Positions 10,077-16,910 of a stretch of DNA of 53,761 nt are shown here, one piece after another (within the stretch, counting starts at the first letter, position 1; every line of letters begins with the position of its first letter). Position numbers and translations under genes: made by a program. The stretch covers positions 1-53,761 of the forward strand of contig NZ_JAELTP010000031.1 of assembly GCF_016428915.1 (NCBI RefSeq), given 5' to 3'. The notes under the pieces were generated by a model, which was not told the origin of the DNA, did no database searches, and saw nothing but the letters and a program-made list of their open reading frames with translations. The stretch is from Pandoraea sp. ASV26. GTDB lineage: Bacteria > Pseudomonadota > Gammaproteobacteria > Burkholderiales > Burkholderiaceae.

Positions 10077-11090
10077 TCACGCCAAGGCACGTTCAAAGGC
10101 CTCGGGACTGATGCCACCCAGATGGGTATGGCGGCGGGTTCGATTGTAAAAGACTTCGATGTAATCGAAGATGTCGGCGCGCGCCAGATCACGGGTTTTG
10201 TAGACGCGTTTTCGCACGCGTTCCTTTTTCAGACTGCTGAAGAAGGACTCGGCAACCGCGTTATCCCAACAATTTCCGCGCCGGCTCATGCTTGGCTCAA
10301 GTGAGTGCGAGCGACAGAATCGTTGCCAGTCATCGCTGCCATATTGCGAGCCCTGATCTGAATGTATGATGACAGACTTTGACGGCTTGCGCCGCCAGAT
10401 CGCCATGAGCAACGCGTCGAGAACCAGTTCGCGAGCGAGCGTGGGCTTCATCGACCAACCCACCACTTTGCGCGAGTGCAGGTCGATGACCACGGCCAGG
10501 TAAAGCCAGCCCTGCCAAGTGCGCAAGTAGGTGATATCGGTGACCCACGCTCGATCGGGGCAATCGACGGTGAATTGGCGATTGAGCCGGTTCGGGGCGA
10601 TGATCGAAGGGCGCCCGGCAATACGGCGCGGCGCCTTGTAGCCACGAATGGCTTGGATCTTGTTGGCCTGCATGATTCGTTCAACGCGATGCTGGCCGCA
10701 AGTCTCACCGGCTTCGCGAAGATCGCCGAACACCCTACGGGCGCCATAGACACCACCGCTGGCCACATAAGAATCACGGATCAGGCCGAGCAGGCGCTGA
10801 TCTTCGATGGCGCGGTCGGACATTGGTTTGTTCAGCCACTGGTAGAAACCGCCGCGCGTAACTTCGAGCACCCTGCACATCACAGCGATACGGAATTCGT
10901 GTCGGTGATCGTTGATGAAGCGGTACTTCACTCGGGTTCCCTGGCGAAGTACCGCGCGGCCTTTTTTAAGATGTCGCGCTCCTCCTCGGTACGACGCAGT
11001 TGTGCCCGAAGTCGCAAAATCTCGCTCTTGGCCTCGACTAGCTCGCTCGCCTGCTTTTCGGTCTTGTCCGGGGTGACCGCCTTGACCCAC
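10077..11090 (-). CDS. IS3-family transposase OrfB (DDE integrase domain)
   Basis: Frame of 337 codons; the functional part begins near RVKYRFINDHRHEFRI after the frameshift, so the first 50 or so residues before it overlap orfA and are not expected in an independent product. An HTH_21-like region is followed by the rve integrase core with the catalytic triad: Asp in WVTDITYLRT, Asp in IIHSDQGSQYGS, Glu in CWDNAVAESFFSSLK. The C-terminal end TRRHTHLGGISPEAFERALA is typical. It should be made as an OrfAB fusion and cut and join the element ends. The frame appears intact. Confidence 0.92.
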   Translation of the reverse strand: MGQGGHPGQDRKAGERASRGQERDFATSGTTASYRGGARHLKKGRAVLRQGTRVKYRFINDHRHEFRIAVMCRVLEVTRGGFYQWLNKPMSDRAIEDQRLLGLIRDSYVASGGVYGARRVFGDLREAGETCGQHRVERIMQANKIQAIRGYKAPRRIAGRPSIIAPNRLNRQFTVDCPDRAWVTDITYLRTWQGWLYLAVVIDLHSRKVVGWSMKPTLARELVLDALLMAIWRRKPSKSVIIHSDQGSQYGSDDWQRFCRSHSLEPSMSRRGNCWDNAVAESFFSSLKKERVRKRVYKTRDLARADIFDYIEVFYNRTRRHTHLGGISPEAFERALA

Positions 11091-11212
11091 TTGTAAAGAC
11101 TGTGCGCTGAGACGCCAAGACGGGCGGACACCTCTGCAACGGAGTGGCCGCGTTCGACGATCTGGCGGACCGCCTCTTCCTTAAATTCCGGTGTAAATCG
11201 CTCTGCACTCAT
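10928..11212 (-). CDS. IS3-family OrfA (HTH DNA-binding protein)
   Basis: 94 residues: an HTH_Tnp_1 helix-turn-helix (FTPEFKEEAVRQIVERGHS then VAEVSARLGVSAHSLYKWVK) followed by a leucine-zipper-like coiled coil (EILRLRAQLRRTEEERDILK) that mediates dimerisation. It ends with KKAARYFAREPE, and the slippery AAAAAAG lies on the KK codons. It binds the terminal inverted repeats and, when read through by frameshift, forms the N-terminal part of the transposase. Confidence 0.9.
   Translation of the reverse strand: MSAERFTPEFKEEAVRQIVERGHSVAEVSARLGVSAHSLYKWVKAVTPDKTEKQASELVEAKSEILRLRAQLRRTEEERDILKKAARYFAREPE
10961..10967 (-). other. Programmed -1 frameshift site of the IS
   Basis: On the minus strand the heptamer A-AAA-AAG is in the orfA frame (codons 10966-10964 and 10963-10961). 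A -1 slip moves ribosomes into the orfB frame, as the relative frames of orfA and orfB require. This is the standard signal for OrfAB fusion in IS3 elements. Confidence 0.85.
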
Positions 11213-11231
11213 GGACTTCCTCCTATGCTCA

Positions 11232-11311
11232 AATCATAGGCCAGAAGTGCTTACGATCCCGGCAGCAGTCCAATCATAGGCCAGAAGTGCTTACGATCCC
11301 GGCAGCAGTCC
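11232..11311. repeat. 40-bp perfect tandem duplication at the IS right end
   Basis: Bases 11232-11271 and 11272-11311 are identical; each begins AATCATAGGCCAGAAGTGC and ends GGCAGCAGTCC, so the subterminal inverted-repeat segment is present twice. This gives the right end two copies of the segment that pairs with the left end. Confidence 0.9.
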
Positions 11312-11567
11312 ACTTAAATTGTGTCCGCATTGATGGACAAAAATTAGGGTGTCGATGCCGTTATTTGCTTGTTAAGTGATTGATTTTATTAATTTGTATG
11401 GATGGAGGCGAGCGCCCTGCTTTGTGTCCGCCAACTCAAGCCTCTTCCCCGACTTGTATTTGTCTCAGTTTCGCCGTCGAAGTTAACTGACGATACTTCA
11501 CTCAACGGCTAACGCAACACGTCGAAAGCTGCCATACCAACCGAACTACCGCCTAAGGAGAAACGTC

Positions 11568-11648
11568 ATGAACCCAATCGTCATCGCCACCGTTGTGTAC
11601 GGCCTCATGGCCTCCACCGCCAACGACATAATCTGCTTGTTTTGCTGA
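11568..11648 (+). CDS. Small ORF of 26 residues with a strong ribosome site
   Basis: AAGGAGAAACGTC precedes the ATG (AAGGAG with 7-base spacing). The product starts MNPIVIATVVYGLMAS, a hydrophobic helix, and ends with TANDIICLFC. It could be a short membrane peptide or the N-terminal stub of a gene cut off at 11640, where flavin reductase begins on the other strand. The rest of the 11329-11693 interval is AT-richer and shows no other gene. Confidence 0.3.
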   Translation: MNPIVIATVVYGLMASTANDIICLFC

Positions 11649-11693
11649 CCAATATCGATGGGATACCTGCCCGCGCACTGAATCGAGCCTCAC

Positions 11694-12203
11694 TCAAACC
11701 GCGTTGTGCGCGGCGATGTTGCGATATTGCCCTTTGAAATAGATCAATGGCTGCGTAGCAGCAGCTTCTTGTCGGCTTAACGCTTTCACTTCGCCAATCA
11801 CAATCAGGTGATCGCCTGCGGCGTGTTCGGCGTAAATCTCGCAATCAAGCCAGTGAAGGCTGCCGGCGATGATCGGATTACCCAGTGGCGATTCTTGTCG
11901 TTCGACGCCGTGCCACTTGTCCGCACCTCGCCGGGCGAACTGGTTGGAAATCTCGACTTGCTCGTCTGACAGGATGTTGACTGCGAATCGACCTGCCTGG
12001 CGAATCTTGGGGTAGCTGGCCGAGCTGGACATTACGCTGAATGACACCAGCGGCGGGCTCATCGACAGGCTATAGAACGACTGGCAAGTGAAGCCAATCG
12101 GCTCCCCATCAATGTGCGATGTAATGACCGTGATACCGGATGCGTAGTGCCCGAGCGCTTCACGGAAGCGCAATGGGTCAATCGTCGTACTGGAAAATGA
12201 CAT
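11694..12203 (-). CDS. Flavin reductase-domain protein (FMN-binding split barrel)
   Basis: 169 residues from ATG 12203 (upstream in-frame codons to 12257 look non-coding). The family pattern is clear: FREALGHYASGITVIT, then CQSFYSLSMSPPLVSFSV, then FAVNILSDEQVEISNQFA and GDHLIVIGEVKAL. Such enzymes reduce FMN or FAD with NAD(P)H for a partner oxygenase. It is the last gene of a leftward set metR - (queH relic) - mesX - mesD - this gene; MesD needs MesX and oxygen, so this reductase may supply reduced flavin to that system (inference). Confidence 0.85.
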   Translation of the reverse strand: MSFSSTTIDPLRFREALGHYASGITVITSHIDGEPIGFTCQSFYSLSMSPPLVSFSVMSSSASYPKIRQAGRFAVNILSDEQVEISNQFARRGADKWHGVERQESPLGNPIIAGSLHWLDCEIYAEHAAGDHLIVIGEVKALSRQEAAATQPLIYFKGQYRNIAAHNAV

Positions 12204-12425
12204 AGTAGGTACTAAATTACGGGGTGCCGCTCGATCAGCGCAAGCAAACCCGTCCAAATGGTGCCACCTGATCCATTTCGATCAGGGACAACGCCTTATG
12301 GGCCTACTTGCGCTTGCCGATTTCATCGGGGGCAGCAAAGGTCATAGCTTCTTCGTCTGGAGACTCGGGCTACACCACTCTCACCCCCTGCCCCCTGCGA
12401 AGCACCTCCGACGTCAGCTCGACAA

Positions 12426-13454
12426 TTAGTTCGAGAGTTCTCGGCGGACGATTTCTGCGCCGGCACTCAGCGCATTCAGCTTGCCTCGTGCCACGCTACG
12501 GGACAAGGGGGCCATGCCACAGTTGGTGCAAGGATAGAGCTTGTCGGCATCGACAAACTGGAGTGCTTTGCGCAACGTCGCAGCGACCTCCTCGGGCGTT
12601 TCAATGGCGTCGGATGCCACATCGATGGCCCCTACCATGACTTTCTTGCCTCGAATGAGTTCAATGAGGTCGATCGGAACACGAGAGTTGTGACATTCCA
12701 GTGAGACGATATCGATATTGGATTTTTGCAGCTTGGGGAAGGCTTCTTCATATTGCCGCCACTCCGACCCCAGTGTCTTTTTCCAATCGGTATTGGCTTT
12801 GATGCCATAGCCATAGCAAATATGCACGGCCGTTTCGCATTTCAGTCCTTCAATTGCTCTTTCCAGCGTGGCAACCCCCCAATCGTTCACCTCATCGAAG
12901 AAAACGTTAAATGCAGGCTCGTCGAATTGAATGATGTCGACGCCGGCGGCCTCCAATTCCTTGGCTTCCTGATTGAGGATCTTGGCAAATTCCCAAGCCA
13001 GCTTCTCACGGCTTTTGTAATGATCGTCATACAGCGTATCGATCATCGTCATGGGGCCAGGCAAAGCCCATTTAATGGGTTGCTTGGTTTGCTGACGCAA
13101 AAACTTGGCATCCTCGACAAAAACCGGTTTTTGGCGAGACACAGCACCAACGACCGTCGGTACGCTCGCATCATAGCGATCCCGAATTCTGACGGTCCGA
13201 CGGTTCTCAAAATCAACGCCACTGAGGTGTTCAATAAACGTCGTCACAAAATGCTGGCGCGTTTGCTCGCCGTCGCTGACGATATCAATGCCTGCGTGCT
13301 GTTGCTCTTGTAAGGACAAGCGCAAGGCATCGCGCTTTCCCTCAGCCAACTCCTCATCCTGCAACTTCCAAGGCGACCAAAGTTTCTCGGGTTGGGCAAG
13401 CCAGGAGGGTTTCGGCAAGCTACCAGCAGTGGAAGTGGGCAACAATTTTTTCAT
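12426..13454 (-). CDS. mesD: Core methionine synthase MesD (MetE catalytic-domain homologue, no folate domain)
   Basis: 342 residues, the size of the C-terminal half of MetE alone. Zinc ligands are in place: His211 and Cys213 in AVHICYGYG, Glu253 in SLECHNSR, and Cys312 in PCTNCGM; IIQFDEPAF is the conserved core. No N-terminal folate-binding half exists. Published work on four core methionine synthase families describes MesD of aerobic bacteria as independent of methyl-folate and cobalamin but needing a DUF1852 protein (MesX) and oxygen. Here a DUF1852 gene lies 33 bases upstream on the same strand, so the assignment is well supported. It should methylate homocysteine; the methyl donor is not known. 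Confidence 0.85.
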   Translation of the reverse strand: MKKLLPTSTAGSLPKPSWLAQPEKLWSPWKLQDEELAEGKRDALRLSLQEQQHAGIDIVSDGEQTRQHFVTTFIEHLSGVDFENRRTVRIRDRYDASVPTVVGAVSRQKPVFVEDAKFLRQQTKQPIKWALPGPMTMIDTLYDDHYKSREKLAWEFAKILNQEAKELEAAGVDIIQFDEPAFNVFFDEVNDWGVATLERAIEGLKCETAVHICYGYGIKANTDWKKTLGSEWRQYEEAFPKLQKSNIDIVSLECHNSRVPIDLIELIRGKKVMVGAIDVASDAIETPEEVAATLRKALQFVDADKLYPCTNCGMAPLSRSVARGKLNALSAGAEIVRRELSN

Positions 13455-13487
13455 GATGAGCGACCTTGTCTTTGTGTTTCTGATAAA

Positions 13488-14471
13488 TCAAAGAGCGTAG
13501 TTAGCGGACCACTGCTCGAGAATGGCTTGGTAGGGTTTGATGAAATTTTTCTCGACGAACTTTCCCTGCTCGATAGCCAGCCGGCTACGCTCTTCCCGAT
13601 CATAAACAATTCGGGTTAGCGAGAAATCCTGGTGCTTCAGGCTGGGTTGATACGATTCCCCTGCCGCAGAATTCGCGTTGTAAATCTCGGGCCGGTAAAT
13701 TTTTTGGAAAGTATCCATCGTGCTGATGGTGCCGATAAGCTCGAGGCTGCTGTAATCGCCAAGCAAATCGCCAGAAAAATAGAACGCCAAAGGCGCAACG
13801 CTATTGGAAGGCATGAAATAGCGAACCTTCAACCCCATTTTCTGGAAATACTCGTCAGTTAGCGAATATTCATCCTGTTGGTATTCAACGCCCAACACGG
13901 GATGTCGGTTAGCGGTCCGATGATAGGTCCTGCTGGTTGAGACGCTTAGGCAGATGACGGGCTGTTTCTTGAAATTGCTTTTGTAAGTGTCTGAACTAAC
14001 GAAGCACTTAAAAAGCTTTCCATGCAGATCGCCAAAATTATCGGGGGTGCTGAATTCAGGCTGATTCTTATTGTGCTCTAACAGCAGAACGCTGAAGTCG
14101 TAATCTCGCACGTAAGAAGAAAAATTATTCCCTGCAATACCCTCGATACGCTCACCAGACTTTCGGTCGAGGATATTCGTTTTCAATATTTCAATCAGGG
14201 GGAGCGTGTTGCCATTGCGCTCGCCATCAATATTGATCTCGACGGAAATAATCTCAAGATTGACAGCGTAACGGTCACCTTTGGGATTGTCCCAATGCGC
14301 CAAGGCATTGAAACGATTGTCAATCATCCTGAGCGTGTTGCGCAGATTTTCCCGACGACTGCTTCCTCTGGCCAGGTTGGCAAAGTTGGTTGTGATGCGC
14401 GTATTGTCTGACGGGCGATAGTCTTCATCGAAACAAATGCTCTTGATGGCAAATGTAAAATCTTTACTCAT
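13488..14471 (-). CDS. mesX: DUF1852 protein MesX, partner of MesD
   Basis: 327 residues from ATG 14471 (MSKDFTFAIKSICFDEDYRP). The open frame continues upstream to 14636, but that part is the frameshifted tail of a queH relic, so the later start is chosen. Features typical of DUF1852: NFANLARGSSRRENLRNTL, the central VRDYDFSVLLLEHN, and the C-terminal SYQPSLKHQDFSLTRIVYD. It lies directly before mesD with a 33-base gap, an obligate pairing for MesD function. Codon use and base composition are AT-richer than flanking operons, suggesting transfer. Its biochemical role, and why oxygen is needed, are unknown. Confidence 0.85.
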   Translation of the reverse strand: MSKDFTFAIKSICFDEDYRPSDNTRITTNFANLARGSSRRENLRNTLRMIDNRFNALAHWDNPKGDRYAVNLEIISVEINIDGERNGNTLPLIEILKTNILDRKSGERIEGIAGNNFSSYVRDYDFSVLLLEHNKNQPEFSTPDNFGDLHGKLFKCFVSSDTYKSNFKKQPVICLSVSTSRTYHRTANRHPVLGVEYQQDEYSLTDEYFQKMGLKVRYFMPSNSVAPLAFYFSGDLLGDYSSLELIGTISTMDTFQKIYRPEIYNANSAAGESYQPSLKHQDFSLTRIVYDREERSRLAIEQGKFVEKNFIKPYQAILEQWSANYAL

Positions 14472-14604
14472 TGTGATCTGATGCCTAGTTTCAGAGATAA
14501 AACCTGCGCTTACTTTTCGCTTCTTCAGCGCTACCCAATTTTTTGTGGTGTCTTGCGCAGATGTCTTTGTGGTGCCTTTATTCAAGGCAAATATCGCGCT
14601 TAAC

Positions 14605-14914
14605 CATTGCACACCGTGCGCCGGCTCGTTCTCCATGCCCTTGGCACGCTCGAACCCGTTATCACGGTCGCGGAATCGGCGTCCACGAACGGAATCCCGA
14701 ACTTCTCCGCAAAACGGATGTTCTCGTTCTCGCGTAGTTCGTATTCCTTCAGCGCAGGGGTATTCGGGTTGTAGAGGAAGATGGTGAAGTCTATGCCGCA
14801 GGCCTGTACGGCCTCGCTCACTTCACCCGAGCAAGGAGCGCAGCAAAAATGTGGCTGCACTTTCTTGCGCCCATCGGACAGTGCCGATGGTTTGCGTTCG
14901 ATTGCGGGCGGCAT
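14605..14914 (-). pseudogene. queH: Truncated and frameshifted queH (epoxyqueuosine reductase) relic
   Basis: From ATG 14914 the frame reads [20 protein letters not shown], then [11 protein letters not shown] and [14 protein letters not shown], the N-terminal part of QueH (DUF208) with its CCAPC cysteines. After FVDAD a net +2 base change shifts the frame: [19 protein letters not shown] continues in the frame that later joins mesX. Everything after this point, including the C-terminal cysteine and arginine-rich half, is missing. A functional queuosine enzyme is not encoded. The breakpoint near 14605 marks the right edge of the mesX-mesD block. Confidence 0.8.
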
Positions 14915-14987
14915 GAGTCGTCTCCATGAAATACGCCCGCGTTCGTCGGACTGAGTAAGCCCGAATTATCGTGTCCGGCCGGCAGAG

Positions 14988-15031
14988 ATGAAAATGGATA
15001 TGTTTTCATGTCCTTATGAGCTGTACTCATA
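14988..15031. promoter_or_regulatory. Two dyads upstream of the queH relic / mesX unit
   Basis: ATGAAAA-N8-TTTTCAT at 14988-15009 and TATGAG-CTGTA-CTCATA at 15015-15031 lie between the metR stop and the queH relic start. Both have LysR-like size and the first carries TGAA/TTCA ends, so they are candidate MetR operators for the downstream mes genes. Spacing differs from the classic TGAA-N5-TTCA box. Confidence 0.35.
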
Positions 15032-15051
15032 GAACCGGCTGCGACGATGAA

Positions 15052-15942
15052 TCAAGCCACGGTTGGCCTTTTTGCTTGCTCGATAAATGCACGCAGGTAA
15101 TCGATGCCCATGTCCGCCTCACGAGCCCCCAGATAGATATGTTTGGAGATACCGCTCTTGCCCAGCCGGACCGGCACCACATCCATCGTGTCCGCGTATT
15201 CCAGCACCAGCCAGCGTGGCAGCGCAGCTACGCCGCGTCCGCTGGCGACCATCTGCAACATGATGTCGGTGGTCTCGATCGCCTTATGACGTTTGGGCGT
15301 GATACCGGCTGGCGAAAGGAACATGCTGTAGATGTCGAGGCGATCGACCGGCACTGGGTAAGCCACCAATACCTCATTGGTCAACTGCTTGGGCTTGATG
15401 TATTCCTCCTTGGCCAGCTTGTGGTTGCCGGCAACGACCAGAACTTGCTCGTAGTCGAATACCGGTTCGAAGACAAGGCCCGGCTTGTCCAGGGGATCGG
15501 GCGTGACCAGCAGGTCGATCTCGTAACCGAACAGTGCACCGATGCCGCCGAACTGGAATTTTTGCTTTACGTCTACGTCGACATCCGGCCACGCGGCCAA
15601 ATAAGGCGACACGACTTTCAACAGCCACTGGTAACAAGGGTGACATTCCATGCCAATGCGCAAGGCGCCTCGCTCACCTTGGGCGAACTGCCGCAAGCGT
15701 TCTTCGGCCAAACTCAACTGTGGCAGCACCCGGTTGGCCACTGCCAGCAGATATTGACCGGCCTGAGTCAGGCGCAGGCTGCGGCCCTCGCGCAGCCAGA
15801 TGTCGGTGCCCAACTGCTGTTCTAGTTTTTTCATGCTGTGGCTTAAAGCCGACTGCGTTACGTGAAGCACGCCTGCGGCTGCGGTCAGCGAGCCTTGCTT
15901 TTCCACCTCATGAACGATGGACAAATGAATACGATCGAGCAT
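15052..15942 (-). CDS. metR: MetR-type LysR regulator
   Basis: 296 residues: LysR HTH (SLTAAAGVLHVTQSALSHSM) and an effector domain that keeps the MetR hallmark ECHPCYQWL followed by the WPDVDVDVKQKF and EIDLLVTPDPL segments. MetR senses homocysteine and activates methionine synthase genes. It is on the same strand as, and upstream of, mesX-mesD, which is functionally fitting. A perfect TGAA-N5-TTCA box sits 7 bases before the start codon, where binding would hinder its own expression. Confidence 0.85.
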   Translation of the reverse strand: MLDRIHLSIVHEVEKQGSLTAAAGVLHVTQSALSHSMKKLEQQLGTDIWLREGRSLRLTQAGQYLLAVANRVLPQLSLAEERLRQFAQGERGALRIGMECHPCYQWLLKVVSPYLAAWPDVDVDVKQKFQFGGIGALFGYEIDLLVTPDPLDKPGLVFEPVFDYEQVLVVAGNHKLAKEEYIKPKQLTNEVLVAYPVPVDRLDIYSMFLSPAGITPKRHKAIETTDIMLQMVASGRGVAALPRWLVLEYADTMDVVPVRLGKSGISKHIYLGAREADMGIDYLRAFIEQAKRPTVA

Positions 15943-15948
15943 GGCAAA

Positions 15949-15961
15949 TGAATGAAATTCA
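15949..15961. promoter_or_regulatory. MetR box upstream of metR
   Basis: TGAATGAAATTCA matches the known MetR consensus TGAA-N5-TTCA exactly. It lies 7 bases upstream of the metR ATG, consistent with autoregulation. The interval to 16093 holds no other gene. Confidence 0.65.
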
Positions 15962-16093
15962 TGGTTTATTGAGATGGGGCCATTCTAGTTCATCATTTGT
16001 GCCCTTGCGATCTGTCAATTCGAGGATTTTTCAAGACGCTGACATCGGCCTGGCGCGGACTTCGAGCTCCCATCGAAACGGACACTTCGAAAG

Positions 16094-16639
16094 TCATGAG
16101 GCCGCCTGAGAACGCACTGTCCCGGTCGCGTCGTAGATGATCAGGTTGAAACCTTCAGTGTTTGCCGGAGGGACGAAATAACGGGTTATCTGATCGAACT
16201 GCGCGTCCGAGGTCTGGAACGGATGCGTGCCTGAGAGGTTCCTCGCCTTTAGGCGGGACTTGCAGATTTCGTCGCTTACGTCCAGATAATGAAGTCGATG
16301 TGCGCAGCCAACCGCTTGAAACAGTGAAGCCCCCCACTTCCGTACGGCAACCGTATTGAAGGGGAAGTCCAGAACCACGGATGTACCTGCCGCGAGCAGC
16401 GACTGGATGTGTCCGGTAAGCAGTGTTCTGATGCGAGCCGTGCGGCTCACATAATCGGATAGCGTATGGATTTCGTCCGGATAGAGGCATGCCATCCATT
16501 CGTCCTCACTGAGCAGGACCGTCCGAGGGGCGGTTGCCAGGCGTGCCGTTATTGACGACTTGCCCGAAGCAATCTTGCCGCAAACCATATGCAGGACAGC
16601 GGTATTACAGCAGGCAACTCCATTTATTTCTCGATTCAT
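16094..16639 (-). CDS. P-loop ATPase/kinase-like protein
   Basis: 181 residues from ATG 16639, which has GGAG 9 bases upstream; the frame extends to 16717 but crosses a terminator hairpin. Walker A is MVCGKIASGKSS; a conserved acidic stretch LLSEDEWMACLYPDE follows, then VVLDFPFNTV (Walker B-like) and RLKARNLSGTHPF, FVPPANTEGF. This is the small AAA/zeta-toxin-like kinase family seen widely in proteobacteria; its substrate is not established. What is odd is the upstream region: a leader peptide and attenuator-like hairpins (16670-16777). Confidence 0.75.
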   Translation of the reverse strand: MNREINGVACCNTAVLHMVCGKIASGKSSITARLATAPRTVLLSEDEWMACLYPDEIHTLSDYVSRTARIRTLLTGHIQSLLAAGTSVVLDFPFNTVAVRKWGASLFQAVGCAHRLHYLDVSDEICKSRLKARNLSGTHPFQTSDAQFDQITRYFVPPANTEGFNLIIYDATGTVRSQAAS

Positions 16640-16669
16640 TTTCAGGCGCTCCGTGTGAGCCCAGAAAGC

Positions 16670-16696
16670 AAAAAACCCGCCTTCGGGGCGGGTTTT
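16670..16696 (-). terminator. Intrinsic terminator, terminator arm of a putative attenuator
   Basis: On the minus strand AAAACCCGCC-CCGA-AGGCGGGTTTTTT: a GC-rich stem followed by six U. It precedes the kinase-like gene by about 30 bases and follows a leader peptide by about 25 bases. The CCCGCC arm could instead pair with GGCGGG at the end of the leader peptide (16725-16730), so an antiterminator form exists. Confidence 0.75.
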
Positions 16697-16720
16697 GATT
16701 GCATATCGACCACTCAATAG

Positions 16721-16777
16721 CTATCCCGCCGTGATTGTCGCGGCGCGAATAATCGAGTTGGTGGTCAAATGGCTCAT
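16721..16777 (-). CDS. Putative leader peptide (18 residues) of an attenuator
   Basis: ATG at 16777, stop TAG at 16721-16723, product MSHLTTNSIIRAATITAG, with four Thr and three Ile codons grouped as Thr-Thr, Ile-Ile and Thr-Ile-Thr. Within the reading frame CGCCG and CGGCG can form a short stem, and GGCGGG just before the stop can pair with the terminator arm. This order (leader peptide, alternative stems, terminator) is the classic ribosome-mediated attenuation layout. No strong ribosome site is visible. Confidence 0.5.
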   Translation of the reverse strand: MSHLTTNSIIRAATITAG

Positions 16778-16910
16778 GGGCCTAAGGTTAGATTAATCGG
16801 CTACCCATGGCAAGGCATAGCTCAACGCATCTGACAGGTTGATTTTATTTGCGTATTGAGTTGGCGATGAGTGCCCTGCTTTCTGTGCGCGAACCGGCAC
16901 GCGGAAATCC

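Larger units (their letters stand above)
10026..11328 (-). mobile_element. IS3-family insertion sequence
   Basis: About 1.3 kb with two overlapping frames (orfA 10928-11212, orfB 10077-11090) joined by a -1 frameshift. Imperfect terminal inverted repeats: the left end begins GCGGACAGAAATCTAGG then TGGACTGCTGCCGG (10026-10056); the complement of the right end reads GCGGACACAATTTAAG then TGGACTGCTGCCGG (11328 back to 11298). No clear target duplication was found with these ends. The right end has a 40-bp tandem duplication (see 11232-11311). It sits 48 bases from the dif site. Confidence 0.85.

Noticed and set aside
12258-12425. Possible C-terminal gene fragment on the plus strand (frame ending LRRQLDN)
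   Set aside because: The open frame is short, without start site or family match. Could be a relic of whatever the mes block replaced, but nothing supports it.
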